Shown: positions 45,305 through 55,258 of the stretch, piece after piece
Position numbering within the stretch: the first letter of the stretch is position 1
Layout: each line of letters opens with the position of its first letter
Translations under genes and position numbers: made by a program
Notes under the pieces: model-generated
The model's database searches: none
What the model was told of the DNA's origin: nothing
The model's input: the letters and a program-made list of their open reading frames with translations, nothing else
NCBI GenBank assembly: GCA_002049455.2
Contig: KV918761.1
Location: 62,001-126,000, forward strand
Direction of reading: 5' to 3'
From: Porphyra umbilicalis
Lineage: Eukaryota > Rhodophyta > Bangiophyceae > Bangiales > Bangiaceae
DNA: 64,000 nucleotides

Positions 45305-46548
45305 TATGGTGCGTGTCCCAAAAATGAGACATCGCGGTTTTTTCTTTTTTTCTCAGCCCACTGGCCTTCTACAACTGTCCGACAATGTAATGTGACCCAC
45401 TCGGTCCCACTGTGCTTCCAGAACGGCCCCTGACAGTGTCAGCAGAGGCGGCACCTCCTGACGTGTCATGGGGGAAAGTGTCATTCATTGCAGCTTCGAC
45501 AGGTGACGATCACACGCCCCAATCAAATGCACGGATACTAGAGCAGGCATGTGCTGACAGTTCGTGCACGAAGAAAAGGGCACGACCTTACCAGTAAAAA
45601 TGTGAAGAAGACCGCCATGTAGCCCCCTGGGAGGAAGACACAATTTGGGACAGCCTTCATCGAAGCTCCAGTTAGCACATGAGCTTTGGCATTGCAAAAC
45701 TGTACAGTCACTAGCCGCTTATATGGCACCCTTGCGCACTTTGTAGCCCCCGTGCCAGCAATGCATTCTCACGGCGCACCACGGCGAGGCGTTCTCGTTT
45801 CACTTCCGATCGCTGCCATTTTGACCGAGAAAGGGGCTGCTGGGGCTCATGATCACAGGATTTAAGGACCATTTCAGTTGGTCGATCGCATGAGGGGGCG
45901 TACAATTACGGATTTGCTATGACTTGAGTTCCACACGCGCGTCTTCCAGCGACACGATCCGACACAAAGTCTGAGCATCCTCGAGCTGGCAACCACCAGA
46001 CTTCATACGGGACTGGAGTATGATCAGTTTCTGTTCTGAGAAAAAGAATAGGAAGGATACGACTAGGGGTTTATGAAGATCATTCATAGTTGCTTTCCGA
46101 CGGGTCCTCACTCGCTTCGGTGTCGGGCCCATTACGACCCCCGCCGTCCGAGCCGTCAGGTTTCTCCCCGTCCAAGTCGGCACTGTCCCCGCAGTCCACT
46201 CATTTACATCCTCCATCGTCCAACACGCCACTCCTTCCGCTGTCCGAGTCGTCGCTCTCCCGGCTGGACGAGGCGTCACTCCCGTCGCCTTCAGTGGCAT
46301 GGCCTCCCTCGCCCTCGTCCAACCCAGTCTGGCCCTACGTGGCTGGTCAACCGCTGTGGGGAAGAAGACGGTGGAGTCGATGACGGTGGCGTCGGCGACG
46401 GTGGGGCCCAGGACGATTGTCAGCGTCATCGGTGGAAGGACGGATGACGGGGGGTTGTATCTCGAAAAAAACGACCCACGATGACACGTGGGCTACAAGT
46501 GATCGTGGGTGGGGCTACAAGAGATCGTGGGGGCTCCCTGGGGAGGTG

Positions 46549-46660
46549 TTGGGGGGGGGGGGGGGATTCGAGGGATTAGGGGGGTGCTGGGGGGGGTGCT
46601 GGGGGGGGGTTGGGGGGGGGGTTGGAGGCCGGGTTTGGGGGGGGTTTGGTCGGGGGTCGG
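46549..46660. repeat. G-run tract
   Basis: Runs of 6-13 G separated by T, A or GCT, capable of forming quadruplex structures on the plus strand. It lies inside element B. Confidence 0.8.
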
Positions 46661-48127
46661 GGGGAGCTCAGCAGCGTGCTAGGGGGGCTCGGGGGCGCAA
46701 ATTGGCATTGTGGTCGGGTCGTCAATTTCGACGCACACTGGCCTGACACGTGCAGAGGAGCTGACGTGGCCGATACCATCGCCCCACCAGTGCTGTGTCA
46801 GTGCCGCACCGCACCCCACTCCTCGGCTACCGCGGCCGTCCCTGCCCTTCTCCCCACTGACAGCCCGTCGCCACTACAAGTGTTTCTCGTTTTGTGTGTT
46901 TTCCTGCCTGGCCGCCCACCCGGCCGCTGCCGACGTGTCATCTGCCAAGGAGGTCCTGCTGGACAAGAAGAGACGCGCGAAGATAGAATTCCCGTATTGT
47001 TTCCAGCTGGTCAGAAAGAACAGAGTACAGAATGGGAGACCGGCCGCAGTGCTGTTTCCAACAAAAAGCAATGGGAATCGCTATAGGCAGGAACAGAAGG
47101 CACATTCGGTATCCACAAGATGGGGCAGTGCCAGAAAAACGCACGTGATCCATTGGACTGGCAAGTGTTGGCACTGCTTTGACGTACAATCCGGGACACT
47201 CCAGCAATGCGCTCCTAGTTTATTCTCGATGGCACGCGCACAGCGGTGGTCCGGTCCACCGGAGCAATCCACAGCAGGTGGCCAAATGCATCCCCCATGG
47301 CTGGCTACCGCCGCAACGGCGGGCACGATAACGGTGACCTCATGCTACTTCCACTCACGTGTGTACCCCACCTAGGTCCTTCCCCCATTGTGCGAACGTA
47401 TGAGCTATCACTTGCTCGTATACGAGGATCGGGAGGGGGGAGCTGTGAGACCATGGCGGCGTGCGGGCAGTGACCCTCGTCTCGGATTGACGGGGCCCAT
47501 GGGAAGATCCTGCGCCAGAGATTGTAGCTAATCGGCCGAAAAGCGACCATCAACAGACAATCAGATACTGTTCAGATGACAGCTTTCACTGGACGTATGT
47601 TACTGAAGTCTCGTGGCACGGTCACTGCCTTGAGAGCCGTGTCGGTCAGGCGTCAAGCGTTCTGAGGCCTCTCAATGATAGTTGCATGCAAGGAGCTGCG
47701 GTTGTGTCGTGCTGTACTCAGGCTGGACATCGTCTCGACGTTGAATAGATAACTTTTGACCACTGGACCTGATTAGAGTATTCTACAAGATTCACTCAGA
47801 CCAACTTCGTTTCAAGCTCACATCGGTCGCGGGGCACGCGTGAAGGGCAGCAGGTAGGGTGTCATATGAGCATGAAGGAGCCCTTGTGGTACTATTCTGA
47901 GCACACCGACGTGACCAGGGATTGTCCTCCATCCTACTTGAGCTCTTCGGTTGATTGTGACGTGGTGTTCTTTTTGGGTCGGACGTCTGCTAAAACGCCG
48001 AGGATGCCATGGACATGCCGAGCGGGCAAGGGCAACACGTCTTGGGACAGTAGGGTGTCAAAAACAAAAGTCGTGCGGCCCTTGACTTCATCATTTCCTC
48101 TGGGTAAAGTGACGTCCCTGATCACGC

Positions 48128-49690
48128 CTATACAGTCAGAATGGACTGAAACGCACGCCAACATGCTGTTTTGTACTGATATGTATCCAGCAACAGTGCT
48201 TTTCCGCACATGCGAGCATTGCGTGAGAACCGCTGGCGCGGCGTGGCTGCGGTGCCCGCCGCGGGGCCGGCCGGCACCATCCCACCGGCGGCCCCGCCGG
48301 CGGCGGCGCCCCCCCCACCGCCCCCACCGCCGCCGCCGCCGCCGCCGCCGCCACCCCCGTGGCCGCCGACCGTCGATGAGCGGCGGACGGAGCGGCCGCC
48401 CGCCCCTGCCCCCGCCCCCGCCGCGGAGCGGGTCACGATGGAGCCGCTCGCCAAAAAGACGGCCGGTTCGGGGGCGCTCCCCCCCCCCCCCGGCAAGTCC
48501 GACCGGTAGAGCAGCACCACCCCCACCGCAGCTCTGCATATGCCTGCGGCGGCGGTGGCCGCAGCGGCGGCGGCCGCGGCGGCGGCCGCCGCCGCCGCAG
48601 GCGGCCCCACCCCGGGCGCCGCCGCCTCGGCGTCGAGGCGCTGCACCGTCACGTCTGCCGCCGCGTCGGCGGGGAGGCGGGCCACGAGCGCCAGCGGGTG
48701 CACCCCCGTCGGCGTCACGAGGGGGGGCGGCGGCGGCCGCCCCGCGGCGGCGGCGACCGCCCCCGCCGGCGATGTGGCCGCCGCCGCCTTGGCGTCGGCG
48801 GCCCCGTCGGGGGGCTCCCCGCCGCCGCCCTTGGCCGAGGCGCCCCGCTTGGCGTCGGACGCCGCGGAGCGGCTCGACTCGCGCGACGCGCGCCAGCCGC
48901 CGCGCTCGGCGGGGGCGGCCTTGGCGTCGGCGCCGCCCCCGCCGCGGTCCCGCTGCCGCTCCCACCCGCGCCCCCGAACCCGCTCCCGGTCGCCCGCGCC
49001 CGCAGAGCCGCTGAGGCGCCCGAGCGGCAGCGACACGGACCACGTGCGGCGGCGGCCATTGCCGGGCTTGTCCGTCCCGGGCGGCAGCAGCTGCCGCAAC
49101 GCCGACCGCGCGCGCTCCCCAGACGTGCGCGGGGGGGGCTGCAGCGCGCGGGGGGCGGGCGGCGTCCGCTCCGCCCGCCCGGGCAGCGGGGAGGCGCTGG
49201 CCACCGCCAGGGGCGCCACTGCCGCGACCTTGGCCACCGGCGACCGCTGCGTCGGCAGCGCCGCGTCGGCCGACGCCGAAGCGCTGGCGGCGGCGGCGGC
49301 GGTGGCGGCAGCAGCGGCGGCGGTGGTGGCGGCGGCGGCGGCGGACGCGCTCCCCGCCCGCTCGGCTGTCGACACGGCCGCCGACGGCGCCACGTCCCCG
49401 TGCCCTTCGGCCGCGGCGCGCGCAGCCGCGGCCACCACGACGGCCTCCTGGGCTGCCGGCGGGGCGGCGCCAGCGGCGCGGTCGCTCATGGGCATGCCGG
49501 CAGCGGTAGACCGGCAGCCGGCACCCAGTATAGGCGCCGCCGTTCGCTGCCCCCCGCCCCGCCACATGGCATGTGTGACCGTTTTATCGCGTGAATGCGA
49601 GGTCCCCCCGAGCAATGAGGAGGCTACAATGGCTTCAAATCGGGTGATAAATTGAACATGAGCAGCACAAGGCGCGGAAAGTGGCCCCAT
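48128..49690 (-). CDS. Hypothetical Ala/Gly-rich protein within element B
   Basis: A 520-codon minus-strand frame, one of several open here because of GGC/GCC runs. Less repetitive parts include RTWSVSLPLGRLSG, VTPTGVHPLALVARLPADAA and VGVVLLYRSDLPGG followed by PAVFLASGSIVTRS, which read like real protein separated by long Ala and Gly runs. In other frames the same DNA gives Arg-rich peptides. Codon choice and strand resemble the neighbouring WDR75 gene, so a host gene or captured gene fragment is possible. It has no transposase motif. Start and limits are uncertain. Confidence 0.3.
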   Translation of the reverse strand: MGPLSAPCAAHVQFITRFEAIVASSLLGGTSHSRDKTVTHAMWRGGGQRTAAPILGAGCRSTAAGMPMSDRAAGAAPPAAQEAVVVAAAARAAAEGHGDVAPSAAVSTAERAGSASAAAAATTAAAAAATAAAAASASASADAALPTQRSPVAKVAAVAPLAVASASPLPGRAERTPPAPRALQPPPRTSGERARSALRQLLPPGTDKPGNGRRRTWSVSLPLGRLSGSAGAGDRERVRGRGWERQRDRGGGGADAKAAPAERGGWRASRESSRSAASDAKRGASAKGGGGEPPDGAADAKAAAATSPAGAVAAAAGRPPPPPLVTPTGVHPLALVARLPADAAADVTVQRLDAEAAAPGVGPPAAAAAAAAAAAAAATAAAGICRAAVGVVLLYRSDLPGGGGSAPEPAVFLASGSIVTRSAAGAGAGAGGRSVRRSSTVGGHGGGGGGGGGGGGGGGGGAAAGGAAGGMVPAGPAAGTAATPRQRFSRNARMCGKALLLDTYQYKTACWRAFQSILTV

Positions 49691-49767
49691 CGCAATGGCG
49701 TCAGGAGGGGGATTTGGATCTAAATCGTTTGCAACTCTACCGCCTCTCAGGCGCTGGAAACAGCCCC

Positions 49768-49811
49768 CACGATCTATTCTAGATGTTTAATCTCTAGAAT
49801 AGAACGTGGGT
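49768..49811. repeat. Small hairpin CCCACG...CGTGGG
   Basis: CCCACG-ATC-TATTCTAGA pairs with TCTAGAATA-GAA-CGTGGG across a nine-base loop; inside element B near its right end. Confidence 0.6.
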
Positions 49812-50324
49812 CCGTTTCTCTTGAGATACTACACGGATGACGGTATGTTCACATCGATGGGTTCAGTGTGTGACAAATCCGTCACGTTTTTCCAATTCCC
49901 CCTGTCGGGGCTGCATTTCAGAAGACGATCGCGAGATTTTTCGATGGTTCAGGTGGAAGTTGTCGATCGCGATCCTCCCAGTTATATAGCACGTGACATA
50001 TCATATAACTGGAGCGCATATAACCGGATATTGACTGTAACCCCAAGAACCTGAAAAAGACTGGCTCCAAGATCGGGGCTATCTGAGAGGTCCACAGAAC
50101 AGTGCCCACAAACGGGTACTAACGAGTTGTCAGCCAAGAACGTGTCGGGAGAGGCTCTTTCCATGGAGGCCAGTCGAGAATTTTCTCGTACCCCACCCCA
50201 CCTGCTCCCGTGCAGTGATGTGTCAGTCCTTCAGAAAACGCACATGTCTCATTTTTGGGACACGCACCATAGTAGAATAGACGCTAGAAGCTTGGCTAAA
50301 AATAACGGGACGCTCGCCCGCTCG

Positions 50325-53300
50325 CTATGCTCCCCCCCCAAGCAACTCTCGAAAAAAGTGGTCGGCCGCCACGCGTACGGGCACGCTACCCCCAGCGTCG
50401 GCCGAGCCAAATGCGGTGGCGACCGCCACGCCTGCCGCCGAGAGCCACCCCGCCCCCGATCCCGCCGAACGGGGCGCCACGCTGGCAGGCACCGCCGCCA
50501 ACACTGCCCGGACGCAGTCCGTGCCGTCGCCGCCAGCTGCCGCACGCACCGTGCCCGCCGCCGCCGCAATGGCGGCCGGCGACGGCGGCCGTGCCGACAG
50601 CGGCCGATGGTGGGGCGTCAGCACCCGCGTCTCGTAATCGTTCAACACAAGCAGCAACGGCGACGGGCGGCTGCCGCTGCCGCCGGCCGCCGACGCCGCC
50701 GCCGCACTGCTGCCGGCCACTAGCGGCGACGGTCCCGGCAAGAACGTCGCAGACCGCGCCCACCCACCTGACCCGAGCCGCGCCGCTGCCACGGGCACAG
50801 GCGACAAGGCGGAGAAGACAAGTACCGCGACACCCGCTTGGGGCCGCTGCGGCTGCGGCGACACGTCGTTCGAAGAATCTGTCGCCGAGAAGCTGTCGCC
50901 ATCGCTGGGCGCGACGCGGCCGCTGCCGCCGCCGCCGTCATCGCTACTGTCGGCTGCGCCGCCGTCACTCGCACCGCCGTCGGCACGCCCGATGGCGGCG
51001 GCGACGGCAGCGGCGGCGGCGTCGGGAACGGCCACCACCGCATGGCCACCGCCGCCGCCGCCACCAACGAGGCCCGGCACGTCGACGGCGAGCGCAAAGT
51101 GGTCGGACGCCGGGTCGGCCGCAAATACCCCTGACGGTGGCAGTGCCGAGGCCACCCCACCCCTGCCGCCGCTGCCGTCGCCGTCGCCACCCCGGCCAGC
51201 AGACCCACCACCACCCCCAGAACGGGCGCGAACGTCGCTGCCGCGCAACGGCGGCCCAGCCGTCGCTGCCGCCAACGACAAGCGGGCCGACCACCACAGC
51301 GCACCGGATAGGGCGCACCACACGTATACACCCCCTGCGGTGACGGCCACCACCGCCGTGTGCGCAATGGCCACGTGCACTACATGTTCGGCGGATGGCG
51401 GGTGCAGGCACGTGCGGACGACCTCTAGGCGAGGCGGCCGGAGGGCTGGGGCTCGGGGGGGGGCGTCAGCGGACGCGCCACCGCCACCGCCACGCGGCGA
51501 CAGAGGCCGATGGGGCGCGTCCGTGGCGGCGGCAGCCGCCACGTCCCCAATGTCGACGCTGTAGAGAACTACCACCGCGCCCACGCCCACTGCCAGCATC
51601 GAGCCGTCGGCAGAAAAGGCGAGCGCGCCGACCGGTAAGTGCCTGTAGGTGGTCTCGGCGGCGCAAAACCACGCCATGCGGACGGGGAGACGCCAGCGGG
51701 CCGCGGCGCCGGCGGCTTTGCGGTCGGCACTGGTCCTAGTCGGCTCGTCGCCGCTGCCGCCGCCGCCACCGTCGACAGCGACATCTGCAGCGGCAGCGGC
51801 CAGGCACGACCGCAATGCCGCGTCGGCCACGTCTTCTAACCCACGCCCCCCGGCAGCGTCTGCATCAGCCACCCACTGGCCAACCCACACCTTGAGCCGG
51901 CCGTCACCACCGGCCGTAATGACGAAAGGCGCGGTCGGATGAGCAGCAACGGCCGTCACGGGCCCATCGTGCGGCGCTCGCACACGGGACGAGAGAGTGG
52001 GCGGCGACGCGTGCACGGCAAACGCCGCATCGGCCGCCGCCGCCGTCGATTGGGTGGGCAGGTCTGCCCCCCGCCCCCCCCCCCCCCCTCGATACGACCC
52101 GTCGACCACAGGCGGAGCATCTCAGACGCAGCTTCCCCCATCAGCTCCCCGCCTGGCACAATCGGTGCTGTGACGGTCGCGAGCACCGACGGGGAGCCCG
52201 CCACCCGTCGCACGACATCGACGAGGTTGTACGGGAGGATCCCCCCCGAGCTTGACGTGTGCGATGGGGCCCGAGGGGAGACGCGCCACGCGGCAATGGC
52301 CGAGTCGGCCCACGCGTCGTACACTTGCAGCGCGCCGCCGAGACCGCCCACGACGACCGCCGTTGACGGCAGACCGATCGACGCGCCCGGCAGGAGCGAC
52401 ATGGGGCCCGCGACGCCCGCCGCCGCCGCCGCCGCCCCCGCGGCCGCTAAGCGCTCAGCGACAATAGGCGTCAGGTGCACCGTCGACGGTAACCGCGCGC
52501 GCGCATGGATCGAATGCCACCGCGGCGCGTCAAAGCGGCGGCGGCGGCGGCGTAGACGGAGCAGATAGTCGGCAGCGACCGCCGGCGGCGCTGGCGGCAG
52601 GCCAACGCCCCGCACGTGGGCCGTCGGCCGCAAATCAGCGGCGGCGAGCACCACCAAGGAATTGTCGGCGAGGGTGACCGCATAGGCGGACCCCGCACCG
52701 GCGCCAGCGGCGCCCCACGGCGACACGGACACGCCGATAATGCCCGCGCCGAGGCGCGGGACGGCGGTGCGCCCTCCGGGCGCGCCGGCGGCGACGGTCC
52801 ACACGTTGAGAACGCCTTCAGCACCGCCAGACAGCAACGCCACCCCATGTGCGGTGTAGGCAAGCGACGAGATGATCGACCAGTGCCAATGGCTGGTGCT
52901 GACGCGGAAGCGCGACGGCGGGAGCACCGCGGGGCTGCCCGCTGTCCACCAGGGGGGTGGGCAGGGCCACGACGGCTCCGTGCCGCCGCCGCCGCCGTCG
53001 TCGCCGTCCTGGTCGCCGTCGCCGACGCCGCCGCAGCCGCCGACCGCCGCCGCCACGCCGTGGTAGACGCTAATCACGCCTTGAGCGTCGCCAACGGCGA
53101 CCGCGCCCGACGTTGGGTGTACCGCGAGCGCGGTGAGAGGCTGCGCGTGCGTCACGCAGAGAAGCCGCGGGCGGTGACGTGCTGACTCCCCCCCCCCCAG
53201 CCTAGAAGACGACGCGGCGGTCGCGGTAGCTGCATCGAGCGGCACTGCCACCGTCGCGCCGCCACCGTCGACAGCGCCCGTGCGCCACACAAAGAGGCGC

Positions 53301-54166
53301 CCCGTGTGCGAGGCAACAGCGAGCGTCCGCCCGTCGGGCGTCACGCCCGACGCCATGGGCAACGCGACGCTGAAGAGTGGAGTCACAGAGCCCGTGCCGC
53401 CGGCGCCGACGTCGAGCACTCCAACGGCCGTGTCGGTAACCACATACACCATCGCCCGCGGGTGGGCGGGCGCGCCGGCCGCGGTAGCTACGGGCATCGG
53501 CAGGGGGGCGAGCAGCCGAATGGAGTAGCCCACATCGACGGTGCGGAGGCAGGCGCCAGCGGCAGCGTCCCACAACCGCACCGTGCCGTCAGTAGATGCC
53601 GACACACACAGCGCCGAGAGGGCGTAGGGGTGTGTGCCGGCAGCCGCGGTGGCAGCGAAGGCGGCTCCTGCCGCCACGTCGACGGGAGCAGCAAGAGAAG
53701 CGGAGCCCGGCGGCGCCGACCGCACGCACGTCACAGCCCCCTCATGGCCGGCGAGGGTGCGGAGGAGGAGCAAGTCTTGAGGGGGAGGGGGGAGCACGTC
53801 GCGCCGCCCCCGACCGCCCCCGGTGGCCGCGTGAGGGGCGAGGGCGGCGGCGTAGACGCGGACAAAGCGGCCACAGGGGATGACTGCGAGGCGGCCGTCC
53901 GACAGCCACGAGACGGTGGCTGCCGCGGGGCCTCCGGCGCCCAGGCGGCCACCTGTGGGTAATGTGCACGGACGAGGAAGACGGCGAGGGGAAGGCAGAG
54001 GGGGCGGCGGGAAGTAACCGACACGCGCGGGTGGACCGAAACGGTGCACGGAGCGACGAACACGCCACCAAGACAAATAGCAATGCGTCAGTGGGCGCCC
54101 TACTCTCTTCAAACATCCGTTGCAGTACACCCAGCCCACAGCGGGGGTAGCCCGATGGTGCTTCAC
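50325..54166 (-). CDS. WDR75/Utp17 (Nan1)-type WD40 protein, small-subunit processome
   Basis: WDR75/Utp17 belongs to the t-UTP (UTP-A) complex, which binds nascent pre-rRNA in the nucleolus and is needed for 18S rRNA maturation. Reading from 54166, WD-repeat motifs follow the WDR75 order: LLRTLAGHEGAVTCV (about residue 140), DGTVRLWDAAAGACLRTVDV (about 195), a family hallmark STSHWHWSIISSLAYTAHG with LLSGGAEGVLNVW (about 427) and VPRLGAGIIGVSVSP, DNSLVVLAAADL, then LRLWSTGRIE. The second half continues in another frame: APHDGPVTAVAAHP and GGDGRLKVWV, LAFSADGSMLAVGVGAVVVL, VYVWCALSGALWWSARLSL, and the C-terminal VRVAADHFFRELL. The frame change falls at a 15-C run (52074-52088): a one-base slip, real or an assembly error, or a small intron. 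It ends with TAG at 50325-50327. Long Ala/Gly insertions enlarge it. The first 80 residues may not be translated. Confidence 0.85.
52067..52088. other. C-run at the frame change of WDR75
   Basis: Six C, one G, then fifteen C (G run on the coding strand). Reading switches frame exactly across this tract while WDR75 homology continues on both sides. Confidence 0.8.
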
Positions 54167-55129
54167 ACGCGTCTCGTCGAACCGAGCACCGCGAGGCGGC
54201 CGACGAACATACCGCCTAACGCGTGCAGCTGGTACATCGTGCTGGCCGACCAGTTAAACGCTGAAAGCGCCAATAGAAGACACCAACGTCAGCGCCAGGA
54301 GGAGCGCAGGGGAGTTGTTTGCCAGGTAGGGACAGGCGTCTCGACGGCGGCGTAGCGTGCATGGCGGCACAGTGGCGCTCAGCAGGCAGGTGCCTACAGT
54401 CGCCTCAGGGAGAGGTTGAGGCACATGGCTCCTCGACGACGACGACGGAATCTGGAATGGTAGCCCGCCCCAATATCGACCGCCCAGCACAATTGTCTCG
54501 ACTGAAGGCACGTTCGCGCAAATACCCTGGCCCGAACTGGCTTAGCTATTTGACACGCTCCAAGAAAATACAGACCGCCCATGTCCACTGGCCACCTGTT
54601 CGAGGACACCAAACAAATGAGCCATCCGGCCGCTACTCCCGCAGTTTGTCAGACGCCCACCATCCTCGCCGCCCCACGCATCGCGCCTAGAGGCGCGGTC
54701 TCACCCGCCACGTCGCGCGCCTCGCAACGTCCTGCTTTCAAGCGTTCGACTGCAAATAAGCGCCCTCAGAGACGTCAGAGACCGCCGCTCTCAAAGTACC
54801 ATCGACATTACTCTGTGCCACACCGCCGGAGGGCCCCGTAGACCGTGCACCCCGCCTCACGACCCTTTCCATCCAGCTTCTTGCGCCATGAACACTGTCG
54901 CGAACCGTGCGGGCGAACAAGACCTCCCCATGGCGACCAACTTGGTACGAGGCTCCCGACCACGCGTACCAACGTTCCCAGTGCAAAGAAGCGGTGAAGA
55001 AACTTTCAGGGGCTGCAGAGGGAGCGAAAATGATTTGTTTTTTGGTCTTAACAAGTACTCCCGCAACGTGCACTAGCTCTCAAATAAATTAAAAACGGTC
55101 TTCACCATGTTCGTAGATACCCTGACCTA
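54167..55129. other. Upstream region of WDR75 and a short copy of repeat X
   Basis: No gene seen. It should include the WDR75 promoter, but no element was recognised. 54503-55076 is bounded by the two landmarks of repeat family X (weak start GGCACGTTCGCGCAAATACC, end AGTACTCCCGCAACGTGCAC). Confidence 0.4.
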
Positions 55130-55258
55130 TTGTGCTTCTCACAAAAACTGGACCTCGGTGCATCAGCTTCCGTTGCAGAATCACTGCTTCATTGGCTCAG
55201 GGGGCGGTTCATGATGCTGAAGCGGATGTTGCGGATCCAGTTTTTGTGAGAAGCACAA
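55130..55258. mobile_element. MITE with 23-bp perfect inverted ends, TA target
   Basis: 129 bp flanked by TA (55128-55129 and 55259-55260). Ends start TTGTGCTTCTCACAAAAACT and are perfectly complementary over 23 bases. Interior is partly self-complementary (CATCAGCTTCCG against TGCTGAAGCGGATG). TA target suggests a mariner/Stowaway-type MITE, a third TA-target family in the window. Confidence 0.85.

Larger units (their letters stand above)
45705..50037. mobile_element. Element B: 4.3-kb TA-target DNA transposon inside element A
   Basis: Bounded by TA at 45703-45704 and 50038-50039. Left end CAGTCACTAGCCGCTTATAT and right end (reverse complement CAGTCAATATCCGGTTATAT) are imperfect terminal inverted repeats. 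The TA duplication points to a Tc1/mariner-like or other TA-target superfamily. At 4.3 kb it is large enough to be autonomous, yet I recognise no DDE transposase inside. It holds a G-run tract (46549-46660), the GC-rich frame at 48128-49690, and unique DNA that could be captured host sequence. The 237-bp element at 39082-39318 is a short relative. Confidence 0.8.
45307..50269 (+). mobile_element. Element A, copy 2, split by the 4.3-kb element B
   Basis: The left part 45307-45702 and right part 50040-50269 are the two portions of one 628-bp copy, bounded by TA at 45305-45306 and 50270-50271. It lies directly after copy 1 in the same orientation with one shared TA between them. Ends TGGTGCGTGTCCCAAAAATG and complement. 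Confidence 0.85.

Noticed and set aside
50327-53962. Several 100-340 codon plus-strand frames
   Set aside because: Antisense shadows of the WDR75 gene, which has clear homology on the minus strand.
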